Positions 55,830-64,000 of a stretch of 64,000 bases of DNA are shown piece by piece (the first letter of the stretch is position 1; the number at the start of each line of letters is the position of its first letter). Position numbers and translations under genes: made by a program. This stretch comes from Bremerella sp. TYQ1 (GTDB taxonomy: Bacteria; Planctomycetota; Planctomycetia; Pirellulales; Pirellulaceae), in the NCBI RefSeq assembly GCF_020150455.1, contig NZ_CP083740.1, positions 496,001 to 560,000 on the forward strand, written 5' to 3'. Below the pieces are notes generated by a model. The model was given only the letters and a program-made list of their open reading frames with translations, was not told the DNA's origin and did not search any database.

Positions 55830-56444
55830 TTAAGTGGACTCCTCGTGGTTCGGAAAGTCATCCAGAGCCAATTTGCGCTCAACACATTCGTGCAGTTGCT
55901 TTCTGATCAGGCAAAGTTCCTTTCTGACGGCACCGGAAGTACGTTTCATGACGTCTGCAATTTGATTCATGGAAAGGTCTTCTTCGTAGCGGCGACGCAC
56001 AAGTTCACGGGATGACTTCCGAACGTTCTTGAGACACTCTTGGAGAAAAGGAAGGCGATGGTCCTCAAATTGGTCTTCGGCTAACCGCTTCTCCATCTGC
56101 CGAGAAATTTCAACCGGAAGGAAACGTGAGTGATAATCGGCCTGACGTTTCAAGCGGGTAGCTTCGCTGAGTGTTTGATAGCGAGCAATGGTGACAAGCC
56201 AAGCCCGAAAATCGGTTCCCTTCTTGAACTGTCCGATACTCTGGTACGCCTCAATAAACGTACGCTGAACGATGTCGTCAACGTCCATTCCCGGCATGCT
56301 CTTTGAAATTACATAGGCACGTAATATTGGAAGCATTTGCTCGACGATTCGTCGGTATGCGGATTTATCACCGCTTTTTACGGACTCGGCGGCGTCGTTC
56401 AGGTCTTGAAGCAAGGGGGTTTCCATTTGCAACACCATGTGCAT
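55830..56444 (-). CDS. RNA polymerase sigma-70 family (ECF-type) factor, minus-strand operon
   Basis: 204 residues. Region 2 is visible as MDVDDIVQRTFIEAYQSIGQFKKGTDFRAWLVTIARY. Region 4 follows as RRRYEEDLSMNQIADVMKRTSGAVRKELCLIRKQLHECV. No region 1 or 3. It belongs to the planctomycete/Rhodopirellula-type ECF group from memory. ATG 56444, 56438 and 56426 are all in frame and I cannot choose with confidence; no good ribosome site is seen. It is the first gene of the minus operon, with its stop directly abutting the FecR start. An inverted repeat lies 43 bases upstream. Confidence 0.9.
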   Translation of the reverse strand: MHMVLQMETPLLQDLNDAAESVKSGDKSAYRRIVEQMLPILRAYVISKSMPGMDVDDIVQRTFIEAYQSIGQFKKGTDFRAWLVTIARYQTLSEATRLKRQADYHSRFLPVEISRQMEKRLAEDQFEDHRLPFLQECLKNVRKSSRELVRRRYEEDLSMNQIADVMKRTSGAVRKELCLIRKQLHECVERKLALDDFPNHEEST

Positions 56445-56486
56445 TTACGAGGTGATTCATAGAAGGATATCAGTACCTGGGAGATT

Positions 56487-56517
56487 GTTACCAAAAATCT
56501 CTGACAGATTTGGTAAC
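56487..56517. promoter_or_regulatory. Inverted repeat GTTACCAAA / TTTGGTAAC between the two sigma genes
   Basis: A perfect nine-base inverted repeat with a 13-base spacer, and further TCT/AGA pairing inside. It lies 43 bases upstream of the minus-strand sigma start. Its half-site TTGGTAAC matches the half-site of the second repeat at 56638. TTGGTAAC contains a plausible ECF -35 element. Confidence 0.55.
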
Positions 56518-56637
56518 GCCAGGCCCCAATAGGGTGCATTGGCTAGAACTGGCTCCCCATGGCAAGGTGCTTCGATGGCAGGAGCTTACGATCCTCCTGG
56601 CGATTCTTCCCGCTTCAAGAATCCGATTACCCTTCTA

Positions 56638-56664
56638 TTGGCAACGAGAAAGTATTGTTGCCAA
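56638..56664. promoter_or_regulatory. Inverted repeat TTGGCAAC / GTTGCCAA before the plus-strand sigma gene
   Basis: A perfect eight-base inverted repeat with an 11-base spacer, 67 bases upstream of the plus-strand sigma start. It is the same TTGGYAAC half-site, but with its arms in the opposite order. Both repeats lie in the same 287-base divergent region. Confidence 0.55.
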
Positions 56665-56731
56665 AATGCGGCCCCTGTTAGAAATAATTGTCCAATTCTG
56701 CGAATTGCTGGCAGATTTCCTATGAAAGCTT

Positions 56732-57271
56732 ATGACCACTAACACCTCAAAGAGCCACGAAGAGTTCATGCGGCGATTCCTGGAATGCCAACGCGAGTTG
56801 CTGCGCTATGTGATGTGCTTTGTGCCGAACTCTCATGATGCTCGTGATATCGTGCAAAACACTGCCGTTGCACTTTGGAAGAAGTACGACGAATTCGACC
56901 CCTCGGAACCCTTTCTACCGTGGGCATGTCGGTTCTCACTTCTAGAAGTCAAGTTGTACATGAGACGCGAGAAGAAGTGGAAACACTTTCTTGACGACGA
57001 AACCATCGCTAGTCTCGCGATACGCCGAGACGAATTGAGCGATGACTTGGATGAAAGAAGAATTCACCTACGGGACTGCCTCCGCCATCTTTCTGGCAAA
57101 CAACGATCCATTGTTGAAGGTTACTACTTTAATGACCTCACCGTCGAGCAGCTCTCAAAGAAGTCAGGGAGAAGCGTCGATGCGATCTATAAGGCCCTGC
57201 AGCGAGTGCGATCGGTATTGATGGATTGCGTCACAAGGAAACAGGCAGCAGATATGGGGGCCGGGCAATGA
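56732..57271 (+). CDS. RNA polymerase sigma-70 family (ECF-type) factor, plus-strand operon
   Basis: 179 residues. Region 2: FLECQRELLRYVMCFVPNSHDARDIVQNTAVALWKKYDEF and then PFLPWACRFSLLEVKLYMRREKKW. Region 4: LRDCLRHLSGKQRSIVEGYYFNDLTVEQLSKKSGRSVDAIYKALQRVRSVLMDCV. It reads opposite to the other sigma gene at this locus but is a different subgroup; the two are not close copies. Its stop overlaps the FecR start by ATGA. Likely reads its own operon. Confidence 0.9.
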   Translation: MTTNTSKSHEEFMRRFLECQRELLRYVMCFVPNSHDARDIVQNTAVALWKKYDEFDPSEPFLPWACRFSLLEVKLYMRREKKWKHFLDDETIASLAIRRDELSDDLDERRIHLRDCLRHLSGKQRSIVEGYYFNDLTVEQLSKKSGRSVDAIYKALQRVRSVLMDCVTRKQAADMGAGQ

Positions 57272-58914
57272 ACGACGACTTGCAATCTCTCTTCTCTTCT
57301 GTTTGTGACAATCGAGCGACCGAGGAAGAATTGGCTCGACTTTCTCGCTTGTTGAGGGAAGACCAGGAAGTCCAAGATCTATTCCTGAAATATGTCGACA
57401 TCCATGCAGCGCTTGCGGATGAAGCGTTGCCTGTTATTGAGTCGAACATCATTAACTATGCATCGAAATCGGCAGTCGTGAAATCACTCGGCATTGGGTA
57501 TTCAAAGTGGTTGCTTGCGTCAGCAGCATCCATCGCGATCTTGCTGGGTTTGGGAGCATTGGCATCGTACTCTTTCATTGCGAATCAGAGCGGCAATTCC
57601 TCACCACATCCTTATCTGCAAGCTACGCCCATTGCGACGATGCTGCTAGCAGAAAATTGTCAGTGGCTCGAAAAGAGTGTCCGCGAGGGACAACGCCTAG
57701 AGGCCGGTCGAATTTCGTTGGAGTTTGGGACGGCCGTATTACGGTTCGATGGAGGTGCCGAGTTGGTATTAATCGGCCCTAGCGAAATCGATCTACAAAC
57801 ACCGTCACGCGTTCAGCTCAACCATGGTGATGTGGTTGTTCGTGCGACGAGCGGTGCAGAAGGTTTTGTCGTCAATACGCCTATCAGTCAAGTCATCGAC
57901 CTGGGTACTGAATTCGCCGTGAAGGTGAGTCATTCCGGTGCGACCGAAGTTCATGTCCTTGACGGGGAAGTCAGCTATCGTGGCACGACGACCGCAGATG
58001 AACTCTCCAAGATACTACGAGCTGGCGAAGGGATTGCAATCGACGAATATGGTCGACCGCGAGCCGTGCCTATGAATTCGCCACGCTTTCTGGAGTTCGT
58101 CAATCGCATAAACCCACAGTCACGCTCCGATTTGTTAACCGCCTACGAAGGCTTCAACTATTCGCCCGGCATCCTGCCGCTTGAAAAGAGCACGGTTGGA
58201 ATTGGCTGGAAAGGCCCTTGGAGGCATCCACATCCAAGGCAGGGACTGATGTCGGGGAATGACCTGTCAAGTGACAACTTCGATATCGTGCACGGCGAGA
58301 TCAACGTGGCCTGGCCCGTACCGGGTGGTCGACTCGGCATGCTCAAATTGCCATCCACTTCGACGACATACGTACGAGAGTTCGAGCACCCCATCAATCT
58401 AGACAGCGACAATGTCACTTACTTTAGCTTGATGACGCAAATCAATGAACCAAGTGACATCGCTGCGGGTGAGTCGACAACGCAACATGCTGATGCCGAA
58501 AGAATGTATTTGACGTTTGGATCGTCCGATCACTTTGCCAAGGCCCACATCACGTTTGGCTACGCGGGCAACTTCATCCCCTTTATTCAGCTATCTGGGG
58601 GGTCCAAATTTGATAGCCCGGTACAAGTGCCTCAGTCTCAGACGTCATTGTGGATTGGCAAAATCGTTTCAAGGCGAGACGGAGACAACGAAGTCTACCT
58701 TCGAGTTTACAACGAATCGGATGTACTCGATTTTGCCGAACCGACAGCGTGGCACGTGGTAAGTCGTAAGGTGCGATTGGGAGGAGAGCTTGATCGCATC
58801 GTTCTTCACAGCCAGGGACGAAGTTCACGGATTATCGATGAATTACGAATCGGTCCCACATGGCGATCGGTGGCCCCGATAGCTTCCGATGCGACGCAGG
58901 AGACTCAAGAGTGA
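57268..58914 (+). CDS. FecR-domain protein with LamG-like C-terminus, plus-strand operon
   Basis: 548 residues from ATG 57268, which overlaps the sigma stop by four bases. N-terminal cytoplasmic part (DDLQSLFSSVCDNRATEEELARL), a membrane helix near residues 88-112 (WLLASAASIAILLGLGALASY), a FecR domain (RVQLNHGDVVVRATSG, then QVIDLGTEFAVKV and EVHVLDGEVSYRG), and a LamG-like beta-sandwich (EGFNYSPGILPLEKSTVGIGWKGPWR onward). It is paralogous to the 54126-55829 product over the whole length, sharing the GTEFAV and EVHVL-EGEV/DGEV motifs. Probably signals to the sigma factor encoded just before. Confidence 0.85.
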   Translation: MNDDLQSLFSSVCDNRATEEELARLSRLLREDQEVQDLFLKYVDIHAALADEALPVIESNIINYASKSAVVKSLGIGYSKWLLASAASIAILLGLGALASYSFIANQSGNSSPHPYLQATPIATMLLAENCQWLEKSVREGQRLEAGRISLEFGTAVLRFDGGAELVLIGPSEIDLQTPSRVQLNHGDVVVRATSGAEGFVVNTPISQVIDLGTEFAVKVSHSGATEVHVLDGEVSYRGTTTADELSKILRAGEGIAIDEYGRPRAVPMNSPRFLEFVNRINPQSRSDLLTAYEGFNYSPGILPLEKSTVGIGWKGPWRHPHPRQGLMSGNDLSSDNFDIVHGEINVAWPVPGGRLGMLKLPSTSTTYVREFEHPINLDSDNVTYFSLMTQINEPSDIAAGESTTQHADAERMYLTFGSSDHFAKAHITFGYAGNFIPFIQLSGGSKFDSPVQVPQSQTSLWIGKIVSRRDGDNEVYLRVYNESDVLDFAEPTAWHVVSRKVRLGGELDRIVLHSQGRSSRIIDELRIGPTWRSVAPIASDATQETQE

Positions 58915-61544
58915 AGCCATTCATGTACAAGGCCGCATTGACGGAGAAGCACGCAAATCTTCGAGTGCTGATAGCCATCCTGATCGCAATTTGTTGGCTT
59001 GGAGTTGCCGACGCCGACGACAGTCCAGGCAAATCGCCACTCCAAGGGCACGCCTTTATACAGCAACATTGCGTTCATTGTCATGATGATTCCACAACTG
59101 AAGGTGGGCTTAACTTAGCAGAACTGTCTGTTGACTCTCAAGATGTCGTCAATCTAGCACTCTGGACAAAAGTGCATGACAGAGTCAGCTCGGGTGAGAT
59201 GCCCCCTGAAGACGAGGAACGCCCAGATCCAGATGCCGTTTCAGAATTTCTTCAACTGACCGCCAAGACATTGAATCAACATTGGAACCAGCGATATCGA
59301 ACCCATGGGCGTGTCGGTGGACGTCGTCTGAATCCCCTCGAATACGAAAACACAATGCGGGATTTACTAGACGCTCCTTGGTTGCAGCTTAAGGAGATGC
59401 TGCCTCCGGATCCAGAAGCACACGGTTTCGACAATATCGCCGACGCTCAAGAAATATCCTATGTGCAGTTAGCTCGGTATTTGGAGGCCGCAGAAGTCGC
59501 GATTGACGGTGCCATGCGTTTACGTCCTACGCCTCAACCGATCGTTGTGCGGACTTGGTTTAACGAAGAGGGACGCTATCTGGGGAAAGACTGGAAAGAT
59601 CGTTACGGCAGTGTGGAGAACCGTCCTGAATGGGTCTGGTTTTACCAGCAACCCAATAGTGCCCAGGCACCTCGACGAATTCGGAACACTTCACCAGGAA
59701 TTCCTGGATGGTACCGATTTCGCGTCCGTTGTCGTGCAGCACTTTGGGACAAAGGCCAATTGCTTCCACCCGAAAAAGGGCAAGTAGCATGGATTAACAC
59801 GGGCTCAAAGAGAGTACTTGGAAAATTCGATGTTCCCGAAGGCCCCAACGGAGGCGTCGTCGAGTTCACCACCTGGCAAGGACAGGACGAAACCCTCGAA
59901 TTCTTCTGCGCAACGTTTGATGATCGTCAGCTATCTCGCAGGACGAAGAAGAAAGACCCTCAATCTCAGCGTGACGCGCACAACGCTTTCATGAAAGAGT
60001 ATCGAGGGCACGGTATCGCGGTCGATTGGTTTGAAATCGAGGGTCCGTTTGCAACGGAAACGTGTGATGGCAATGCGGAAGATCAGCCGTGGCCCTCGCC
60101 GAGCTTTCGACGTCTTTTCGGCGATCTATCGATGGAACCTTGGACCAAGGCAAGTGGCTTGCTCCCTCCGGAGCCTCTGAACTTGCCAGATCTTACAGCC
60201 AATAAGCATGGCCTCCGTGACGCGTACCAGCTACCTCCACAAATGATGATGGTGGTCTCGAAGGAGCCTCGTGCTGACGCAGAAAGACTTTTGCGGAGCT
60301 TCATGACGCGAGCATATCGACGCACTCCTGACGAATCAGAAGTACAACGTTGCCTGGCGTTTGCGATCGAGGCTATTGATCGCCGAGCATGCTTTCAAGA
60401 TGCCATGCGATTAGCTTACAAGGCTGTCCTTTGCTCGCCTGATTTCCTCTATTTCCAAGAGGTGCCTGGCAAACTTGATGGCGAAGCCTTAGCGAATCGA
60501 CTTTCCTTCCTGCTGTGGCGAAGCATGCCAGATGACGAGTTGATGAGGTCCGCCCAAACGGGAGAGCTGTTGACCGACAAGGGGCTTAGGGAACAGTTCT
60601 CTCGAATGATTCACGACCCCAAATCGAAGCGGTTCATTCGCGACTTTGCTGGACAATGGCTTGACCTCCGCCATGTTCATGACACGTCCCCTGATCGGTT
60701 TCTATTCCCAGAGTACTTTTGTGACAATCACCTCGTTGATTCGTGCGTTGCGGAAACAGAAGCGACGCTCGAAGAGATGATTCTGCGGAACCTACCGATC
60801 CGCACGGTCGTCGATGCGGACTTTGTGTTGATCAACGAACGACTTGCCGAGCTATACGACATCGACGAAGTAAAAGGACTGGCAATTCGCCGCGTCAGTT
60901 TGCCGCCAGATTCTTTACGAGGAGGCCTTCTAACGCAGTCTAGCGTGATGAAGGTTACGGCAAACGGTTTGACAACATCTCCCGTCCTGCGGGGTGTTTG
61001 GGTCATGGACAGAATTCTGGGGACACCACCGTCTCCACCGCCACCTGGTGCCGGCTCGATCGAGCCTGATACGCGAGGCGCTGTAACGGTTCGCGAGCAA
61101 CTCGCCAAGCACAGCCAATTGGAATCGTGCGCGAGCTGTCATGCCGCGATCGACCCGCCTGGGTTTGCGTTAGAGAACTTCGACGTCATGGGTAAGTGGC
61201 GAGATCACTACCGAAGTATTGGCGAGGGAGAAGAAGTCGACATCAAAGTGGCACTCCGAGATGTGAAGTACAAACGCGGCTTGCCTGTCGATGCCTCCGG
61301 GGTCACTCAGGATGGATTTCCGTTTCAGGACATTTACCAGTTCCGCACGTACCTGTGTGGTCAACAAGAGCAGCTTGCTCGAAATTTAACCGAACGGTTT
61401 CTGGTATTCGCCACCGGTGCCGGGATCTCATTTGCGGATCGTCCGATCGTTGAAGAGATCCTGAAACAGAATTCCGAGGCAGGATATCCCATCCAGTCGC
61501 TTCTTCAGGATGTCATTCTCAGCGAACCATTTCGCTCCAAATAA
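58911..61544 (+). CDS. DUF1587/DUF1592/DUF1588/DUF1585 cytochrome-like protein, plus-strand operon
   Basis: 877 residues from GTG 58911, which overlaps the FecR stop (GTGA) and has AGGAG eight bases upstream. An ATG at 58923 is a weaker choice. Signal peptide near LRVLIAILIAICWLGVADA. Heme sites are CVHCH (about residue 60) and CASCH (about 745). Domain order matches the paralog at 51427: PSCyt1, DUF1587 (RRLNPLEYENTMRDLLDA), insert, DUF1595, DUF1592 (LANRLSFLLWRSMPDDELM), DUF1588 (LRGGLLTQSSVMKVTANG, CHAAIDPPGFALENFDVMG), DUF1585 (PIQSLLQDVILSEPFRSK). The insert differs more between paralogs than the rest, which may reflect substrate. Confidence 0.92.
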   Translation: MKPFMYKAALTEKHANLRVLIAILIAICWLGVADADDSPGKSPLQGHAFIQQHCVHCHDDSTTEGGLNLAELSVDSQDVVNLALWTKVHDRVSSGEMPPEDEERPDPDAVSEFLQLTAKTLNQHWNQRYRTHGRVGGRRLNPLEYENTMRDLLDAPWLQLKEMLPPDPEAHGFDNIADAQEISYVQLARYLEAAEVAIDGAMRLRPTPQPIVVRTWFNEEGRYLGKDWKDRYGSVENRPEWVWFYQQPNSAQAPRRIRNTSPGIPGWYRFRVRCRAALWDKGQLLPPEKGQVAWINTGSKRVLGKFDVPEGPNGGVVEFTTWQGQDETLEFFCATFDDRQLSRRTKKKDPQSQRDAHNAFMKEYRGHGIAVDWFEIEGPFATETCDGNAEDQPWPSPSFRRLFGDLSMEPWTKASGLLPPEPLNLPDLTANKHGLRDAYQLPPQMMMVVSKEPRADAERLLRSFMTRAYRRTPDESEVQRCLAFAIEAIDRRACFQDAMRLAYKAVLCSPDFLYFQEVPGKLDGEALANRLSFLLWRSMPDDELMRSAQTGELLTDKGLREQFSRMIHDPKSKRFIRDFAGQWLDLRHVHDTSPDRFLFPEYFCDNHLVDSCVAETEATLEEMILRNLPIRTVVDADFVLINERLAELYDIDEVKGLAIRRVSLPPDSLRGGLLTQSSVMKVTANGLTTSPVLRGVWVMDRILGTPPSPPPPGAGSIEPDTRGAVTVREQLAKHSQLESCASCHAAIDPPGFALENFDVMGKWRDHYRSIGEGEEVDIKVALRDVKYKRGLPVDASGVTQDGFPFQDIYQFRTYLCGQQEQLARNLTERFLVFATGAGISFADRPIVEEILKQNSEAGYPIQSLLQDVILSEPFRSK

Positions 61545-61558
61545 CCAAAGTAATACCT

Positions 61559-62842
61559 ATGAATATCCTATCGTCGAAACCGCTCATTGATCGTCGCTCC
61601 GTCCTGCGTGGCTTGGGCGTTGGACTTGTGTTGCCAATTCTCGATGCGATGACACCGGCCTGTCGGTCGGAAGACGCATTTGCCGAAACACAGCGTTTCA
61701 TTGCCATCCAAACGAATCAAGGCATTTTGCCCCGCTACTTTTTTCCCGAAGGGGTTGGCCAAGATTACAAGGCCTCTCCCTACTTGGAGATACTCGAACC
61801 CTTTCGCGATCGAATGACGGTCTTCTCCGGCGTCTCTCATCCCGAGGTCGATGGCGGACACTTCGCGGAGCAATGCTTTCTTACTGCGGCTCCTCATCCA
61901 GGTAGAGGCGGATTTCGCAATTCAATCTCTGTCGACCAATTTGCCGCCGAGCGGATCGGTCATCTGACCAGATTCCCATCGTTGGCGTTGTCTGTCGGAA
62001 CTCGGCAGAGCCTTTCGTACACCCAGTCAGGCGTTCAAATTCCTGGCGAAGAATCGCCCTCTCGCTTATTTAGAAAGCTGTTCGTCCAAGGATCGCAAAA
62101 GGAAATCGAAGCACAGATCGCCAAGCTTCGACAAGGTCGCAGCATTTTGGACTCGGTCGGCGAAAGAGCACGGGAGTTGGAGAAACGAGTTGGAGCATCC
62201 GATCGAGACAAGCTCAATCAGTTCTACACTGGCGTCCGCGATTTGGAGAAACGGTTGCACAAGAGTGAGCAGTGGGAGAAAGAGCCTAAACGCCAGGTCG
62301 AGATGTCGCCCCCACAGGATTATGACGATCCAGGAGCACTGATAGACAGAACACGTGCCATGTATGACTTGGCCCGTATCGCGATTGAAACCGATTCGAC
62401 AAGGATTATCTCGCTATACATCTATCAAAATAGTGCAAAACCCAATATCGCTGGTGTGGATACTGGAACCCATCCTCTCACGCACCATGGCAACCAGCCC
62501 GAAAAACTGGAGCAACTTCGTCGGATTGAATCGGCTCAATTCCAGGAACTGGCCGCATTGCTCCGAGGACTTGACGAGCGACAGTCGAGTGGCAAATCGC
62601 TGCTGAATCAGACATCGGTTATCTACGGGACCTCTCTAGGCAATGGCAATTCCCATGCAAATGACAACTTGCCTGTGTTGATCGCGGGAGGTGGCTTCCG
62701 GCATGCCCAGCACCTTGCGTTAGGTGGGACGCACGACTATCCGTTGCCCAACTTGTTCGTAAGCGTATTGCAGAGAATGGGTATCGACACCGATCGTTTT
62801 GCTAGTAGCACCGGCACCATGAAGGGATTGGAGCTGTCATGA
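61559..62842 (+). CDS. DUF1552 protein with variant HXXSHH motif, plus-strand operon
   Basis: 427 residues, N-terminus PLIDRRSVLRGLGVGLVLPIL, a twin-arginine-like signal without a second basic residue cluster. The shared block MTVFSGVSHPEVDGGH is intact near residue 84. The usual HXXSHH motif reads HPLTHH (Ser to Thr). VIYGTSLGNGNSHANDNLPVLIAGGGF matches the paralog at 50121. It ends with an ATGA overlap into the next gene. Function of the family is unknown. Confidence 0.9.
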   Translation: MNILSSKPLIDRRSVLRGLGVGLVLPILDAMTPACRSEDAFAETQRFIAIQTNQGILPRYFFPEGVGQDYKASPYLEILEPFRDRMTVFSGVSHPEVDGGHFAEQCFLTAAPHPGRGGFRNSISVDQFAAERIGHLTRFPSLALSVGTRQSLSYTQSGVQIPGEESPSRLFRKLFVQGSQKEIEAQIAKLRQGRSILDSVGERARELEKRVGASDRDKLNQFYTGVRDLEKRLHKSEQWEKEPKRQVEMSPPQDYDDPGALIDRTRAMYDLARIAIETDSTRIISLYIYQNSAKPNIAGVDTGTHPLTHHGNQPEKLEQLRRIESAQFQELAALLRGLDERQSSGKSLLNQTSVIYGTSLGNGNSHANDNLPVLIAGGGFRHAQHLALGGTHDYPLPNLFVSVLQRMGIDTDRFASSTGTMKGLELS

Positions 62843-63768
62843 ATCTCGGCCGGAACGTCATAAGAACTTGCCCCTTGGCTTTGTTGCTCTCTTGCGTCGT
62901 GCTGACTGCTGCCCATGCTCAGATCCCAGCACCGCAGGGCGATGTAACGAAGCTCGCAGGTGGCTTTCGGTTCACGGAGGGCCCCGCTTGGGACGGAGTC
63001 GAGTCCTTGTACTTCTCGGATATGCCAAGTGGTGCCATGCATCGCTGGAATGGATCCGATGGTTTAACACTGGTTAGACAAGCCCGCCACAATTCCAACG
63101 GGATTGTCGTCACTCGCAAAGGCGAGTTGCTGTTCTGTGAGGGCGGGCGGCGAATTGTATTGCGTCAGCTTGACGGCAAGGAAAAGGTTGTCGCTGATCA
63201 ATGCGAAGGGCGCCCTCTCGGTATGCCCAATGACTTATGGATGTCGCCCACGGGAATCGTGTACTTCACGATACCCATGATCAAACCGAATCAAGCAGAT
63301 CGATTCCCTGAAGATGCTTTGAGTGGAACCGTGTGTGTTCTATCGAGTGATTTCACACAGGTCCGCGAGGTAGGGTTCGGCCTCAAGAACGCCAATGGTA
63401 TCGTCGGCAGCGCTGATGGCAATCGACTCTATGTAGCCGATCCACGTGCGCAAAAGTGTTATCGCTACCAGGTCGGGGCTGATGGGAGTCTTTCTGATCA
63501 ACAGGTTGCCGCAGCACGTTTCTCAGATGGTCTCACTTTGGACGAGCAGGGAAATCTTTATACAACTTCCAACGAAGGCATCCGAGTGTTCTCTCCAGCG
63601 TGTGAGGAAATCGCACTCATTGAAACGCCCGAGATTCCCTCGAACATGACGTTTGTCGGACGTGATGGCCGTACGTTATTCATCACAGCCCGGACGAGCC
63701 TCTACGCAGTGCGCATGAACGTCTGTGGCGACTTTACCACTCAAAACAACAACGAAAGTCTGAAATGA
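62839..63768 (+). CDS. SMP-30/gluconolactonase family protein, exported
   Basis: 309 residues with a signal peptide (LALLLSCVVLTAAHAQ). Propeller signatures: GGFRFTEGPAWDGVESLYFSD, then RHNSNGIVVTRKGELLFCEGG, LGMPNDLWMSPTGIVYFT, and ANGIVGSADGNRLYVAD and FSDGLTLDEQGNLYTTS. The Glu in TEGPAWD, Asn in MPNDL and Asp in FSDGL fit the metal ligands of lactonases of this family. It probably opens a sugar lactone in the periplasm. Start overlaps the DUF1552 stop and end overlaps the next start, both by four bases. Confidence 0.88.
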   Translation: MNLGRNVIRTCPLALLLSCVVLTAAHAQIPAPQGDVTKLAGGFRFTEGPAWDGVESLYFSDMPSGAMHRWNGSDGLTLVRQARHNSNGIVVTRKGELLFCEGGRRIVLRQLDGKEKVVADQCEGRPLGMPNDLWMSPTGIVYFTIPMIKPNQADRFPEDALSGTVCVLSSDFTQVREVGFGLKNANGIVGSADGNRLYVADPRAQKCYRYQVGADGSLSDQQVAAARFSDGLTLDEQGNLYTTSNEGIRVFSPACEEIALIETPEIPSNMTFVGRDGRTLFITARTSLYAVRMNVCGDFTTQNNNESLK

Positions 63769-64000
63769 GTCGCTGGCCAGGTATTTCTCAATTTCAAATG
63801 AATGGACAGGTGGCAATCGTCACTGGTGGGTCAAAAGGGCTCGGAGAAGCAATGGCCGCCGGCTTAGCGTCCGCAGGGGCAGACTTGCTTCTCGTTAGTC
63901 GAAACGAAAGCGAAGCAACGGCCGCGGCAGAACGAATTGCGGGGGAGTATCCCGTAAAGGCAGTTGGCATGGCGGCGGACGTTTCCATTGAAAGCGATGT
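63765..64000 (+). CDS. Short-chain dehydrogenase/reductase (SDR), 3' end beyond the window
   Basis: First 78 codons only. The nucleotide-binding motif TGGSKGLG lies near residue 20 (VAIVTGGSKGLGEAMAAGLASAGADLLLVSR, given in part), with the NR-like basic residue following. This is a classical SDR N-terminus for NAD(P)(H). It overlaps the lactonase gene by ATGA, so it is the next gene of the plus-strand operon. A dehydrogenase beside a lactonase suggests a sugar oxidation route. No catalytic Tyr-Lys can be seen in this part. Confidence 0.85.
   Translation, partial: MSRWPGISQFQMNGQVAIVTGGSKGLGEAMAAGLASAGADLLLVSRNESEATAAAERIAGEYPVKAVGMAADVSIESD

Noticed and set aside
1..64000. Search for CRISPR arrays and tRNA genes
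   Set aside because: No regular spaced repeats of CRISPR size and no cloverleaf-like sequence was noticed by eye.

Overview
The window looks like chromosomal DNA of a planctomycete, most likely of the Pirellulaceae (Blastopirellula, Bremerella or Rhodopirellula-like). The evidence is gene content: planctomycete-specific cytochrome-like families (DUF1549/DUF1553, DUF1587/1592/1588/1585), DUF1501 and DUF1552 proteins, FecR proteins paired with ECF sigma factors, a sulfatase, PQQ-type propellers and a J-domain-like membrane protein. No tRNA, rRNA or CRISPR array was seen.

Region 1 (1-25.7 kb) is ordinary chromosome. A Ser/Thr/Pro-rich exported protein runs off the left edge on the minus strand. 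An envelope/glycosylation run follows (UPF0104 membrane protein, polyprenol-phosphate-sugar type GT2, GT-C-like membrane protein), then a cyclophilin lipoprotein. A long minus-strand stretch holds a hexaheme cytochrome c translationally coupled to an outer-membrane beta-barrel protein, two exported proteins and aroA. Next come a J-domain-like protein, a 2059-residue alpha-2-macroglobulin with an intact thioester motif, a rhodanese and a sulfatase.

Region 2 (about 25.8-40.8 kb) is an accessory island. It opens with two overlapping paralogous tyrosine recombinases, an excisionase-like HTH gene and a divergent gene with a winged-helix-like C-terminus. A large serine recombinase follows, bracketed by four copies of a co-linear repeat that I cannot assign to any known class. 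The cargo is a same-strand cassette: small proteins, DUF1257, DUF2997, a stand-alone TOPRIM protein, a Ycf46-like AAA+ ATPase, an unknown 313-residue protein and more small proteins, ending in a strong terminator. An IS110-family transposase with a structured leader (candidate bridge RNA) and a decayed IS3 OrfA relic close the island.

Region 3 (40.8-64 kb) holds two paralogous operons reading outward from a shared 287-bp intergenic region. Both begin sigma factor, FecR/LamG protein, DUF1592-type protein, DUF1552 protein. The minus-strand operon continues with a DUF1549/1553 protein, a DUF1501 protein, a CBM6-SMP30 protein, a broken DUF1592 copy and a Gfo/Idh/MocA oxidoreductase. The plus-strand operon continues with an SMP-30 protein and a short-chain dehydrogenase cut by the window edge. 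Many junctions are 4-base ATGA or GTGA overlaps, so the genes are probably translated as coupled sets. The content suggests regulated catabolism of a complex carbohydrate or related organic substrate, with each half under its own sigma factor. Two inverted repeats built from the same half-site (TTGGYAAC) lie between the operons.
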